From: Phocoena phocoena
Taxonomy: Eukaryota > Chordata > Mammalia > Artiodactyla > Phocoenidae
Length of the DNA: 64,000 nt
NCBI RefSeq assembly: GCF_963924675.1
Contig: NW_027077440.1
Span: 854,501 to 918,500 of the forward strand
Reading direction: 5' to 3'
A program made the translations under genes and the position numbers. Of this stretch, positions 42,150-54,206 are shown piece after piece; positions within the stretch are counted from its first letter, which is position 1, and each line of letters begins with the position of its first letter. Below the pieces are notes generated by a model. That model saw only the letters and a program-made list of their open reading frames with translations, searched no databases and had not been told where the DNA came from.

Positions 42150-45100
42150 TGTACAGCGGCCGAAATGCAGCAGTGAAAATCCGATAAATCCCATTATCAA
42201 AATAAATTTCAAAAACAAAACACAAAGACGGTGAAATAGAGAGCAATTCTTAAATAATTCACTCAGGGCATGTGATGCAACCGGGATTTAACACATCTAC
42301 ACCCAGAGCTGGTTGAGACATAAGGCTGGAGCCTTCAGGCTGATAGCATTTGTGAGTTTCAGTGAGTAAATGCAGACCCTTTGAAGTCACACTGCATGGT
42401 ACCCATTCCTTGGGTCCCAACACTCCAGGTTCAAGGGATTCTTCCTCCAGCTAAAACATGCATGGGAAATCCAGAGTATCGTCCACCGTGTGATTGGGAA
42501 ACGATTTAAAATGCATCTCAGTTTTCGTATCCTGGTCCTCGGGTTCACCATTCCAGACGCTTTACTAACACTCTCCCCGCTTGGAGAGTCAGTGCCTTTA
42601 TCCTCCTGTTTGGCACAGCTTGCAATTTCTGTGCAAGATGAACAGGAATAGGGAGAACCAATGAGAGACTAGCTGTAGGTGTTTGCACGGGCAAATGTAA
42701 CGCTCATTGCCCACCAGGAAGAGGAATTAACCGAAGGCTCAGCGTGCCTGGCTGGAAACAGATTAGTGCCTGAAGCAATCGTGCGGTTTTGTGCCCAGCT
42801 CACAAGAAAGCGAGTTGAAGAAAGGAGCTCAGGGGCACTGTAATTCACAAACCTGCAGAGTTATAAATGACAGCTATCCTCCAAAAATATATTGAAGTAA
42901 GCCTGCGAAGGGGACTTGAAAGCGGGGCAGAATTTCAGGAAAACGATTGCAGGGGGTAGACTGGAATTGCCCAGAAAGCAGAGGAAAAGAGGCAGAACGT
43001 CGACAATGATGCACTTGGCCATAAAGGGCGTATGCGTTTTTTCCTGAATATATTCAGGAAAAAACGCATATGGCCTTTTTGGCCAACCAAGCAAGCCTGT
43101 AAATGAAATCTGCACTACAATGAAGTCTCACTGCCCCCTGGGCAAAAGGGCCATCTGAAAAAAGTGTAAAATCCAGAAAGTTAGGACAGGATATGGAGAT
43201 CAGGGAGCCTTGTTATGCTGATTGGAAGGATGTAAATTGCCAGCAGCCACCCTGGAGAAGTGTATGGTGTTTCCTGAAACACGTAAGAAACAAAGCAACA
43301 CAGCCTATGGCACTTCCACTTATGGTCCTATAGCTTACGGAAATTAAAATCAAAAACAGACAGCCACCCCAATATTTGGGATGGCTGTGTTCACAAGAAG
43401 CTCGTCTACAGTATCAGGTAAATATCCCAGAAAGCAAAAAATGGATAAAGAAGTTGTGGCACGTACGTACAATGCAATATCACTCAGCAATGAAATCTGT
43501 GTCATCAGGCCCGTAGCGGCATAGTGAGTGGATGCAGGTACGGTGATTTTACGTGAACTACGTCACACAGGAAAAGAAACATCATAAGATATCACTAATA
43601 AACGGAATGTAAACTTGACTACACATGAACTGAATTACAAAACAGAACAGGGTCTCAAATTTAGAAAACGAACTAGTGCTTGCTTATGGCGAAAGGTGCC
43701 TTGGGGTGCTGCATAAAACCAGAGACTGAAATTAGCACAGATAACTTTCCATAAGCCAAATATGTAATAGACAAGACCTACTCCTTGCTCAACGAAATGG
43801 ACCCAACACCACATATTCAATGCCTAGGAATATACCTGACTAGGAAGAATCTTAAAACCCATGGATATATATGTCTCCGTAAGAGAATCAAGCGTGTGTA
43901 CAGCGGCCGAAACGCAGCAGTGAAAATCCGATAAATCCAATTATCAAAATAAATTTCGAAAACAAAACACAAAGACAGTGAAATAGAGAGCAATTCTTAA
44001 ATAATTCACTCAGGGCATGTGATACAACCGGGATTGTGCACATCTACACCCAGAGCTGGTTGAGACATATGGCTGGACACTTCAGGCTGATAGCATTGTT
44101 GAGTTTCGGTGAGCAAATGCAGACCCTTTGAAGTCATACTGCATGGTAACCATTCCATGGGCCCCAACTCTCCAGGTTCAAGGGATTCTTCCTCCAGCTA
44201 AAACATGCATGGGAATCCCAGAGTATCATCCACCGTGTGATTGGGAAACGATTTAAAATGCATCTCAGTTTTCGTATCCTGGTCCTCGGGTTCACCATTC
44301 CAGATGCTTTACTAACACTCTTCCCGCTTGGAGAGTCAGTGCCTTTAACCTCCTCTTTGGCACAGCTTGCAATTTCTGTGCAAGATGAACAGGAATAGGG
44401 AGAACCAATGAGAGACTATCTGTAGGTGTCTGCACGGGCAAATGTAACGCTCATTTCCCACCAGGAAGAGGAATAAACCGAAGGCTCAGCGTGCCCTGCT
44501 GGAAACAGATTAGTGCCTGAAGCAATCGTGCGGTTTTGTGCCCAGCTCACAAGAAAGCGAGTTGAAGAAAGGAGCTCAGGGGCACTGTAATTCACAAACC
44601 TGCAGAGTTATAAATGACAGCTATCCTCCAAAATTATATTGAAGTAAGCCTGTGAAGGGGACTTGAAAGTGGGGCAGATTTTCAGGAAAACGATTGCAGG
44701 GGGTAGACTGGAATTGCCCTGAAAGCATAGGAAAAGAGGCAGAACTTCGACAATGATGCACTTGGCCAAAAAGTGCGTATGCGTTTTTTCCTGAATATAT
44801 TCAGGATAAAACGCATACGCCCTTTTTGGCCAACCAAGCAAGCCTGTAAAGGAAATCTGCACTACAATGAAGTCTCACTGCCCCCCGGGCAAAAGGGCCA
44901 TCTGAAAAAAGTGTAAAATCCAGAAAGGTAGGACAGGATATGGAGAAAAGGGAGCCTTGTTATGCTGATTGGCAGGATGTAAATTGGCAGCAGCCACCCT
45001 GGAGAAGTGTATGGTGTTTCCTGAAACACGTAAGAAACAAAGCAACACAGCCTATGGCACTTCCACTTATGGTCCTATAGCTTACGGAAATTAAAATCAA

Positions 45101-48100
45101 AAACAGACAGCCACCCCAATATTTGGGATGGCTGTGTTCACAAGAAGCTCGTCTACAGTATCAGGTAAATATCCCAGAAAGCAAAAAATGGATAAAGAAG
45201 TTGTGGCACGTACGTACAATGCAATATCACTTAGCAATGAAATCTGTGTCATCAGGCCCGTAGCAGCATAGTGAGTGGATGCAGGTACGGTGATTCTACG
45301 TGAACTACGTCACACAGAAAAAGAAACATCATAAGATATCACTAATACACGGAATGTAAACTTGACTACACATGAACTGAATTACAAAACAGAACAGGGT
45401 CTCAAATTTACAAAAGCAACTAGTACTTGCTTATGGGGAAATGTGCGTTGGGGTGCTGCATACAACCAGAGACTGAAATTAGCACAGATAACTTTCCATA
45501 AGCTAAATATGTAATAGACAAGACCTACTCCTTGCTCAACGAAATGGACCCAACACCACATATTCAACGCCTAGGAATATACCTGACTAGGAAGAATCTT
45601 AAAACCCATGGATATATATGCCTCCATAAGAGAATCAAGCGTGTGTACAGCGGCCGAAACGCAGCAGTGAAAATCCGATAAATCCCATTATCAAAATAAA
45701 TTTCGAAAACAAAACACCAAGACAGTGAAATAGAGAGCAATTCTTAAATAATTCACTCAGGGCATGTGATGCAACCGGGATTGACCACATCTACACCCAG
45801 AGCTGGTTGAGACATAAGGCTGGACACTTCAGGCTGATAGCATTGGTGAGTTTCGGTGAGCAAATGCAGACCCTTTGAAGTCATACTGCATTGTACCCAT
45901 TCCATGGGTCCCAACTCTCCAGGTTCAAGGGATTCTTCCTCCAGCTAAAACATGCATGGGAAACCCAGAGTATCGTCCACCGTGTGATTGGGAAACGATT
46001 TAAAATGCATCTCAGTTTTCGTATCCTGGTCCTCGGGTTCACCATTCCAGATGCTTTACTAACACTCTCCCCGCTTGGAGAGTCAGTGCCTTTAACCTCC
46101 TGTTTGGCACAGCTTGCAATTTCTGTGCAAGATGAACAGGAATAGGGAGAACCAATGAGAGACCAGCTGTAGGTGTCTGCACGGGCAAATGTAACGCTCA
46201 TTGCCCACCAGGAAGAGGAATTAACCGAAGGCTCAGCGTGCCCGGCTGGAAACAGATTAGTGCCTGAAGCAATCGTGCGGTTTTGTGCCCAGCTCACAAG
46301 AAAGCGAGTTGAAGAAAGGAGCTCAGGGGCACTGTAATTCACAAACCTGCAGAGTTATAAATGACAGCTATCCTCCAAAAATATATTGAAGTAAGCCTGC
46401 CAAGGGGACTTGAAAGCGGGGCAGAATTTAAGGAAAACGATTGCAGGGGGTAGACTGGAATTGCCCAGAAAGCATAGGAAAAGAGGCAGAACGTCGACAA
46501 TGATGCACTTGGCCATAAAGGGCGTATGCGTTTTTTCCTGAATATATTCAGGAAAAAACGCATACACCCTTTTTGGCCAACCAAGCAAGCCTGTAAAGGA
46601 AATCTGCACTACAATGAAGTCTCACTGCCCCCTGGGTAAAAGGGCCATCTGAAAAAAGTGTAAAATCCAGAAAGTTAGGACAGGATATGGAGATCAGGGA
46701 GCCTTGTTATGCTGATTGGAAGGATGTAAATTGCCAGCAGCCACCCTGGAGAAGTGTATGGTGTTTCCTGAAACACGTAAGAAACAAAGCAACACAGCCT
46801 ATGGCACTTCCACTTATGGTCCTATAGCTTACGGAAAATAAAATCAAAAACAGACAGCCACCCCAATATTTGGGACGGCTGTGTTCACAAGAAGCTCGTC
46901 TACAGTATCAGGTAAATATCCCAGAAAGCAAAAAATGGATAAAGAAGTTGTGGCACGTACGTACAATGCAATATCACTCAGCAATGAAATCTGTGTCATC
47001 AGGCCCGTAGCGGCATAGTGAGTGGATGCTGGTACGGTGATTTTACGTGAACTACGTCACACAGGAAAAGAAACATCATAAGATATCACTAATACATGGA
47101 ATGTAAACTTGACTACACATGAACTGAATTACAAAACAGAACAGGGTCTCAAATTTAGAAAACCAACTAGTGCTTGCTTATGGCGTAAGGTGCCTTGGGG
47201 TGCTGCATAAAACCAGAGACTGAAATTAGCACAGATAACTTTCCATAAGCCAAATATGTAATAGACAAGACCTACTCCTTGCTCAACGAAATGGACCCAA
47301 CACCACATATTCAATGCCTAGGAATATACCTGACTAGGAAGAATCTTAAAACCCATGGATACATATGTCTCCGTAAGAGAATCAAGCGTGTGTACAGCGG
47401 CCGAAACGCAGCAGTGAAAATCCGATAAATCCCATTATCAAAATAAATTTCGAAAACAAAACACAAAGACAGTGAAATGGAGAGCAATTCTTAAATAATT
47501 CACTCAGGGCATGTGATGCAACCGGGATTGACCACATCTACACCCAGAGCTGGTTGAGACATAAGGCTGGACACTTCAGGCTGATAGCATTGGTGAGTTT
47601 CGGTGAGCAAATGCAGACCCTTTGAAGTCATACTGCATGGTAACCATTCCATGGGCCCCAACTCTCCAGGTTCAAGGGATTCTTCCTCCAGCTAAAACAT
47701 GCATGGGAATCCCAGAGTATCATCCACCGTGTGATTGGGAAACGATTTAAAATGCATCTCAGTTTTCGTATCCTGGTCCTCGGGTTCACCATTCCAGATG
47801 CTTTACTAACACTCTCCCCGCTTGGAGAGTCAGTGCCTTTAACCTCCTCTTTGGCACAGCTTGCAATTTCTGTGCAAGATGAACAGGAATAGGGAGAACC
47901 AATGAGAGACTATCTGTAGGTGTCTGCACGGGCAAATGTAACGCTCATTTCCCACCAGGAAGAGGAATTAACCGAAGGCTCAGCGTGCCCTGCTGGAAAC
48001 AGATTAGTGCCTGAAGCAATCGTGCGGTTTTGTGCCCAGCTCACAAGAAAGCGAGTTGAAGAAAGGAGCTCAGGGGCACTGTAATTCACAAACCTGCAGA

Positions 48101-50100
48101 GTTATAAATGACAGCTATCCTCCAAAAATATATTGAAGTAAGCCTGCGAAGGGGACTTGAAAGTGGGGCAGAATTTCAGGAAAACGATTGCAGGGGGTAG
48201 ACAGGAATTGCCCTGAAAGCATAGGAAAAGAGGCAGAACGTCGACAATGATGCACTTGGCCATAAAGTGCGTATGCGTTTTTTCCTGAATATATTCAGGA
48301 AAAAACGCATACGCCCTTTTTGGCCAACCAAGCAAGCCTGTAAAGGAAATCTGCACTACAATGAAGTCTCACAGCCCCCTGGGCAAAAGGGCCATCTGAA
48401 AAAAGTGTAAAATCCAGAAAGTTAGGACAGGATATGGAGATCAGGGAGCCTTGTTATGCTGATTGGAAGGATGTAAATTGCCAGCAGCCACCCTGGAGAA
48501 GTGTATGGTGTTTCCTGAAACACGTAAGAAACAAAGCAACACAGCCTATGGCACTTCCACTTATGGTCCTATAGCTTACGGAAATTAAAATCAAAAACAG
48601 ACAGTCACCCCAATATTTGGGACGGCTGTGTTCACAAGAAGCTCGTCTACAGTATCAGGTAAATATCCCAGAAAGCAAAAAATGGATAAAGAAGTTGTGG
48701 CACGTACGTACTATGCAATATCACTCAGCAATGAAATCTGTGTCATCAGGCCCGTAGCGGCATAGTGAGTGGATGCAGGTACGGTGATTCTACGTGAACT
48801 ACGTCACACAGAAAAAGAAACATCATAAGATATCACTAATACACGGAATGTAAACTTGACTACAGATGAACTGAATTACAAAACAGAACAGGGTATCAAA
48901 TTTAGAAAACCAACTAGTGCTTGCTTATGGGGAAAGGTGCGTTGGGGTGCTGCATAAAACCAGAGACTGAAATTAGCACAGATAACTTTCCGTAAGCCAA
49001 ATATGTAATAGACAAGACCTACTCCTTGCTCAACGAAATGGACCCAACACCACATATTCAATGCCTAGGAATATACCTGACGAGGAAGAATCTTAAAACC
49101 CATGGATATATATGTCTCCGTAAGAGAATCAAGCGTGTGTACAGAGGCCGAAACGCAGCAGTGAAAATCCGATAAATCCCATTATCAAAATAAATTTCGA
49201 AAACAAAACACAAAGACAGAGAAATAGAGAGCAATTCTTAAATAATTCACTCAGGGCATGTGATGCAACCGGGATTGACCACATCTACACCCAGAGCTGG
49301 TTGAGACATAAGGCTGGACTCTTCAGGCTGATAGCATTGGTGAGTTTCAGTGAGCAAATGCAGACCCTTTGAAGTCATACTGCATGGTAACCATTCCATG
49401 GGCCCCAACTCTCCAGGCTCAAGGGATTCTTCCTCCAGCTAAAACATGCATGGGAATCACAGAGTATCATCCACCGTGTGATTGGGAAACGATTTAAAAT
49501 GCATCTCAGTTTTCGTATCCTGGTCCTCGGGTTCACCATTCCAGATGCTTTACTAACACTCTCCCCGCTTGGAGAGTCAGTGCCTTTAACCTCCTGTTTG
49601 GCACAGCTTGCAATTTCTGTGCAAGATGAACAGGAATAGGGAGAACCAATGAGAGACCAGCTGTAGGTGTCTGCACGGGCAAATGTAACGCTCATTGCCC
49701 ACCAGGAAGAGGAATTAACCGAAGGCTCAGCGTGCCCGGCTGGAAACAGATTAGTGCCTGAAGCAATCGTGCGGTTTTGTGCCCAGCTCACAAGAAAGCG
49801 AGTTGAAGAAAGGAGCTCAGGGGCACTGTAATTCACAAACCTGCAGAGTTATAAATGACAGCTATCCTCCAAAAATATATTGAAGTAAGCCTGCCAAGGG
49901 GACTTGAAAGCGGGGCAGAATTTAAGGAAAACGATTGCAGGGGGTAGACTGGAATTGCCCTGAAAGCATAGGAAAAGAGGCAGAACGTCGACAATGATGC
50001 ACTTGGCCAAAAAGGGCGTATGCATTTTTTCCTGAATATATTCAGGAAAAAACGCATACACCCTTTTTGGCCAACCAAGCAAGCCTGTAAAGGAAATCTG
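42150..50100 (+). repeat. Stretch with two-unit (3,494 bp) periodicity
   Basis: Alternate units share variants: ttggccataaagg (43,016, 46,510 and, as a relative, 48,257), ggagatcagggagcc (43,195, 46,689, 48,436), acacaggaaaagaaac (43,567 and 47,061), catgggccccaactctcc (44,156, 47,651, 49,397) and ccgaaggctcagcgtg (42,731, 46,225, 47,971, 49,720). This looks like local spread of a dimeric higher-order unit by unequal crossing-over, with some single-unit spread on top. Confidence 0.75.
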
Positions 50101-51640
50101 CACTACAATGAAGTCTCACTGCCCCCCGGGCAAAAGGGCCATCTGAAAAAAGTGTAAAATCCAGAAAGGTAGGACAGGATATGGAGAACAGGGAGCCTTG
50201 TTATGCTGATTGGCAGGATGTAAATTGCCAGCAGCCACCCTGGAGAAGTGTATGGTGTTTCCTGAAACACGTAAGAAACAAAGCAACACAGCCTATGGCA
50301 CTTACACTTATGGTCCTATAGCTTATGGAAATTAAAATCAAAACCAGACAGCCACCCCAATATTTGGGACGGCTGTGTTCACAAGAAGCTCGTCTACATT
50401 ATCAGGTAAATATTCCAGAAAGCAAAAAATGGATAAAGAAGTTGTGGCACGTACGTACAATGCAATATCACTCAGCAATGAAATCTGTGTCATCAGGCCC
50501 GTAGCGGCATAGTGAGTGGATGCAGGTATGGTGATTCTACGTGAACTACGTCACACAGAAAAAGAAACATCATAAGATATCACTAATACACGGAATGTAA
50601 ACTTGACTACACATGAACTGAATTACAAAACAGAACAGGGTCTCAAATTTAGAAAACCAACTAGTGCTTGCTTATGGGGAAAGGTGTGTTGGGGTGCTGC
50701 ATAAAACCAGAGACTGAAATTAGCTCAGATAACTTTCCATAAGCCAAATATGTAATAGACAAGACCTACTCCTTGCTCAACGAAATGGACCCAACACCAC
50801 ATATTCAACGCCTAGGAATATACCTGACTAGGAAGAATCTTAAAACCCATGGATATATATGTCTCCGTAAGAGAATCAAGCGTGTGTACAGCGGCCGAAA
50901 CGCAGAAGTGAAAATCCGATAAATCCCATTATCAAAATAACTTTCGAAAACAAAACACAAAGACATTGAAATAGAGAGCAATTCTTAAATAATGCACTCA
51001 GGGCATGTGATGCAACCGGGATTGACCACATCTACACCCACAGCTGGTTGAGACATAAGGCTGGACACTTCAGGCTGATAGCATTGGTGAGTTCCGGTGA
51101 GCAAATGCAGACCCTTTGAAGTCATACTCCATGGTACCCATTCCATGGGTCCCAACTCTCCAGGTTCAAGGGATTCTTCCTCCAGCTAAAACATGCATGG
51201 GAAACCCAGAGTATCCTCCACCGTGAGATTGGGAAACGATTTAAAATGCATCTCAGTTTTTGTATCCTGGTCCTCGGGTTCACCATTCCAGATGCTTTAC
51301 TAACACTCTCCCCGCTTGGAGAGTCAGTGCCTTTAACCTCCTCTTTGGCACAGCTTGCAATTTCTGTGCAAGATGAACAGGAATAGGGAGAACAAATGAG
51401 AGACTAGCTGTAGGTGTCTGCACGGGCAAATGTAATGCTCATTTCCCACCAGGAAGAGGAATTTACCAAAGGCTCAGCGTGCCCTGCTGGAAAGAGATTA
51501 GTGCCTGAAGCAATCCTGCGGTTTTGTGCCCAGCTCACAAGAAAGCGAGTTGAAGAAAGGAGCTCAGAGTCACTGTAATTCACAAACCTGCAGAGTTATA
51601 AATGACAGCTATCCTCCAAAAATATATTGAAGTAATCCTG

Positions 51641-53173
51641 CAAAGGGGACTTGAAAGCAGGGCAGAAATTCAGGAAATCGATTGAAGGGTTAAACTGGAA
51701 TTGCACTTAAAGTATAGGAAAAGAGGCAGAACGTCGATAATGATGCACTTGTCCAAAAAGTGCGGATGCTTTTTTCCCTAAATATATTCAGGAGAAAACG
51801 CATACGCAATTTTTGGCCAACCAAGCAAGCTTGTAAATAAACCTGCACTACAATGAAGTCTCAGTGCCCCCCAGGGCAAAAGGGCTATTTAAAAAAATTG
51901 TAAAATCCTTAAACGGTGGACACGTAATGGAAAACAGGGATCCTTATTATGCTGATGCATATGATGTAAATTGCTGACAGCCATTCTTGAGAAGTGTTAT
52001 GTGTTTCCTGAAACACGTAAGAAACAAAGCAACACAGCCTATGGCACTTCCACTTATGGTCCTACAGCTTAGGGAAATTAAAATCAAAAACACCCAGCCA
52101 CCTCAAAGTTTGGGACCTCTCTGTTCACAAGAACCTCGTTGACAGTACCAGGTAAATATCTCAGAGAGCAAACAATGGATAAAGAAATTGTGGCACGTAT
52201 GTACAATGGAATATCTCTCAGCAATGAAATCTGTGTCATCAGGCCCGTAGCAGCATAGTGAGTGGATTCAGGTATGGTGATTCTACGTGAAATAAGTCAC
52301 ACATAAAAAGAAACATCATAAAATATCACTAATACACAGTATGTAAACTTGACTACACATGAACTGAATTACAAAACAGAACAGTCTCAAATTTAGAAAA
52401 CCAACTTGTGCTTTCTTATGGAGAAAGGTGCGTTGGAGTGCTGCATAAAACCAGAGACTGAAATTAGCACAGATACCGTTCCATAAGCCAAATATGTAAT
52501 AGACAAGACCTACTCCTTGCTCAACGAAATGGACTCAACAGCACATATTCAACGCCTAGGAATATACCTGACTAGGAAGAATCTTAAAACCCGTGGATAT
52601 TTATGTCTCCGTAAGAGAATCAAGAGTGTGTACAGCGGCATTAACGCAGCAGTGAAAATCCGATAAATCCCAGTGTCAAAAAAAAATTTCAAAAACAAAA
52701 CACAATGACAGTGAAATAGAGAACAATTCTTAAATAACTCACACAGGGCATGTGATGCAACCTGGTTTACCACATCTACACCCAGAGCTGGGTGAGAGAT
52801 AAGGCTGGACCCTTTGGGCTGATAGCATTGGTGAGGTTCAGTGAGCAAATGCAGATCCTTTGATGTCATACTGCCTGGTACCCATTCCATGGTTCCCAAC
52901 TCTCCAGGTTCAAGGGATTCTTCCTTCTGCTAAAATTTGCATGGGAAACCCAGAGTATGCTCCACCGTGTGACTGGGAAACCTTTTTACATGCATGTCTG
53001 TTTTTGTCCCCTGGTACTCAGGTTCACCATTCCAGACCCTTTTCTTACACTCTCCCCATTTGGAGAGTCAGTGCCTTTAACCTCCTGTTTGGCACTGTTT
53101 GCAATTTCTGCACTAGATGAACAGGAATACGGAGAACCAATGGGAGACTATCTGTAGGTGTGTGCACGGGCAA
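51641..53173 (+). repeat. Diverged edge copy of the satellite
   Basis: The unit continues in phase, but substitutions and small indels become visibly denser from about 51,640. The palindrome at 51,749-51,820 has many mismatches. The L1-derived half is still recognisable, and some sites look closer to L1 than the core array does, for example gtacaatggaatat at about 52,201 against gtacaatgcaatat in core units. The mixture of class A-like (aaagtttggg) and class B-like (cttccacttatgg) states suggests a copy that predates the split of the classes. The copy is cut at 53,173 by the L1 insertion. Confidence 0.88.
53163..53173. repeat. Left target-site duplication of the L1 insertion
   Basis: The 11 bases tgcacgggcaa occur here and again at 53,846-53,856, immediately outside the two ends of the L1. 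Uninterrupted units contain this motif once, in the same position of the monomer, so the pre-insertion site can be read from neighbouring copies. Confidence 0.85.
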
Positions 53174-53845
53174 ATATTTTTTTAACATCTTTATTGGGGT
53201 ATAATTGCTTTACAATGGTGTGTTAGTTTTTGCTTTATAACAAAGTGAATCAGCTATACATATACATATGCTCCCTGTGTCTTCCCTCTTGTGTCTCCCT
53301 CCCTCCCTCTCTCCCCCTTCCACCTCTCCAGGCTGTCCCAACGCCCCGAGCTAATATCCCTGTGCCTTGCGGCTGCTTCCCCCTTGCTATCTACCTTACT
53401 ACATTTGTTAGTGTGTATATGTCCATGACTCTCTCTCGCCCTGTCAAAACTCACCATTCCCCCTCCCCATATCCTCAATTCCGTTCTCCAGTAGGTCTGC
53501 GCCTCTATTCCTGTCTTATCCCTAGGTTCTTCATGACATTTTTTTCCTTTAAATTCCATATATATGTGTTAGCATACGCTATTTGTCTTTTTCTTTCTGA
53601 CTTACTTCACTCTGTATGACAGACTCTAGGTCTATCCATCTCATTACAAATAACTCAGTTTCATTTCTTTTTAAGGCTGAGTAATATTCCATTGTGTATA
53701 TGTGCCACATCTTCTTTATCCATTCGTCCGATGATGGGCGCTTAGGTTCTTTCCATCCTCCGGGCTATTGTAAATAGAGCTGCAATGAACATTTTGGTAC
53801 ATGACTCTTTTTGAATTTTGGTTTTCTCAGGGTATATGCCCAGTA
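53174..53845 (-). mobile_element. 5'-truncated L1 (cetartiodactyl type)
   Basis: The plus strand shows a short T-run followed by the reverse complement of an L1 3' UTR and ORF2 end. The T-run at 53,177-53,183 is the remnant of the poly(A) tail. Landmarks read left to right are tttattggggtataattgc, a pyrimidine-rich ctccctccctccctctctcc stretch, atgtccatgactctctctcg, gacttacttcactctgtatg, gagtaatattccattgt and gggtatatgccca. The element is truncated just inside ORF2 at a point matching tactgggcatatacc in sense. It has no coding capacity. It sits in a diverged satellite copy, so it was inserted after the satellite had been established here. Confidence 0.93.
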
Positions 53846-53856
53846 TGCACGGGCAA
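53846..53856. repeat. Right target-site duplication of the L1 insertion
   Basis: Second copy of tgcacgggcaa. The satellite sequence resumes directly from it (ttttaacactcatttccca in place of the usual aatgtaacgctcatttccca). Confidence 0.85.
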
Positions 53857-54206
53857 TTTTAACACTCATTTCCCAACAGGAAAAGGAATTAACCAAAGGT
53901 TCAGCATGCCATGCTGGAACAAGATTAGGGCCTGAAGCAATCCTGCGGTTTTGTGGCCAGCTCACAAGAAAGCGAGTTGAGGAAAGGAGCTCAGGGGCAC
54001 TGTCATTCACATACCTGCAGACTTATAAATGACAGAAATCGTACAAAAATATATTGAATTAAGGCTGCGAAGAGGACTTGAAAGTGGGGCAGAATTGCTG
54101 GAATCCGATTTCAGGAGGTAGACATGAATTGCTCTGAAAGCATAAGAGAAGTGGCAGAACCTCGTCAATGAAGCACTTGGCCAAAAAGGGCATATGCATT
54201 TTTTCC
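53846..54206 (+). repeat. Satellite remnant between L1 and the 54 bp array
   Basis: This continues the copy interrupted by the L1: catttcccaacaggaaaagg, ggcctgaagcaatcctgcgg, ctcacaagaaagcgagttga and the left arm of the palindrome from 54,177. The arm breaks off at ttttttcc, six bases before the centre of symmetry, where the unrelated 54 bp array begins. The two c residues are compatible with both sides, a possible 2 bp microhomology. Confidence 0.9.

Larger units (their letters stand above)
1..51640 (+). repeat. ~1,747 bp satellite array (cetacean common satellite type)
   Basis: Head-to-tail copies of one unit fill this stretch, and both ends of the stretch are in mid-unit. Using the start of the 72 bp palindrome as phase, units begin at 920, 2668, 4415, 6162, 7909, 9655, 11454, 13201, 15013, 16760, 18507, 20259, 22005, 23752, 25500, 27247, 28994, 30793, 32540, 34286, 36032, 37778, 39522, 41269, 43015, 44762, 46509, 48256 and 50003, with the next diverged one at 51749. 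Most intervals are 1,744-1,748 bp. Exceptions are 1,799, 1,812 and 1,799 bp (expanded palindromes at 9655, 13201, 28994) and 1,752 bp (a 5 bp insertion near 19,940). Unit length and the L1 content match what I know of the common cetacean satellite. The plus strand is defined by the direction of the L1-derived half. All open frames inside it are short, recur every unit and are not supported as genes. Confidence 0.95.

Noticed and set aside
1..51640. Dozens of 60-150 residue open frames on both strands, many with near-identical translations (for example the 84-residue minus-strand frame at 4,261-4,515 and its relatives every ~1,747 bp).
   Set aside because: They recur because the DNA repeats, several overlap on both strands, and starts and stops vary between units. 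The 84-residue frame even runs through the palindrome. Nothing suggests a conserved protein except the L1 ORF2 fossil.
1..51640. A CENP-B box in the satellite unit, which would suggest a centromeric role.
   Set aside because: Scanning TTCG and CCCG occurrences in one unit by eye, none fits the spacing of the conserved CENP-B bases. Centromere identity cannot be judged from this sequence.
52500..53173. An abrupt change of composition before 53,174 as a separate element.
   Set aside because: It still aligns in phase with the satellite unit; it is divergence, not a new sequence.
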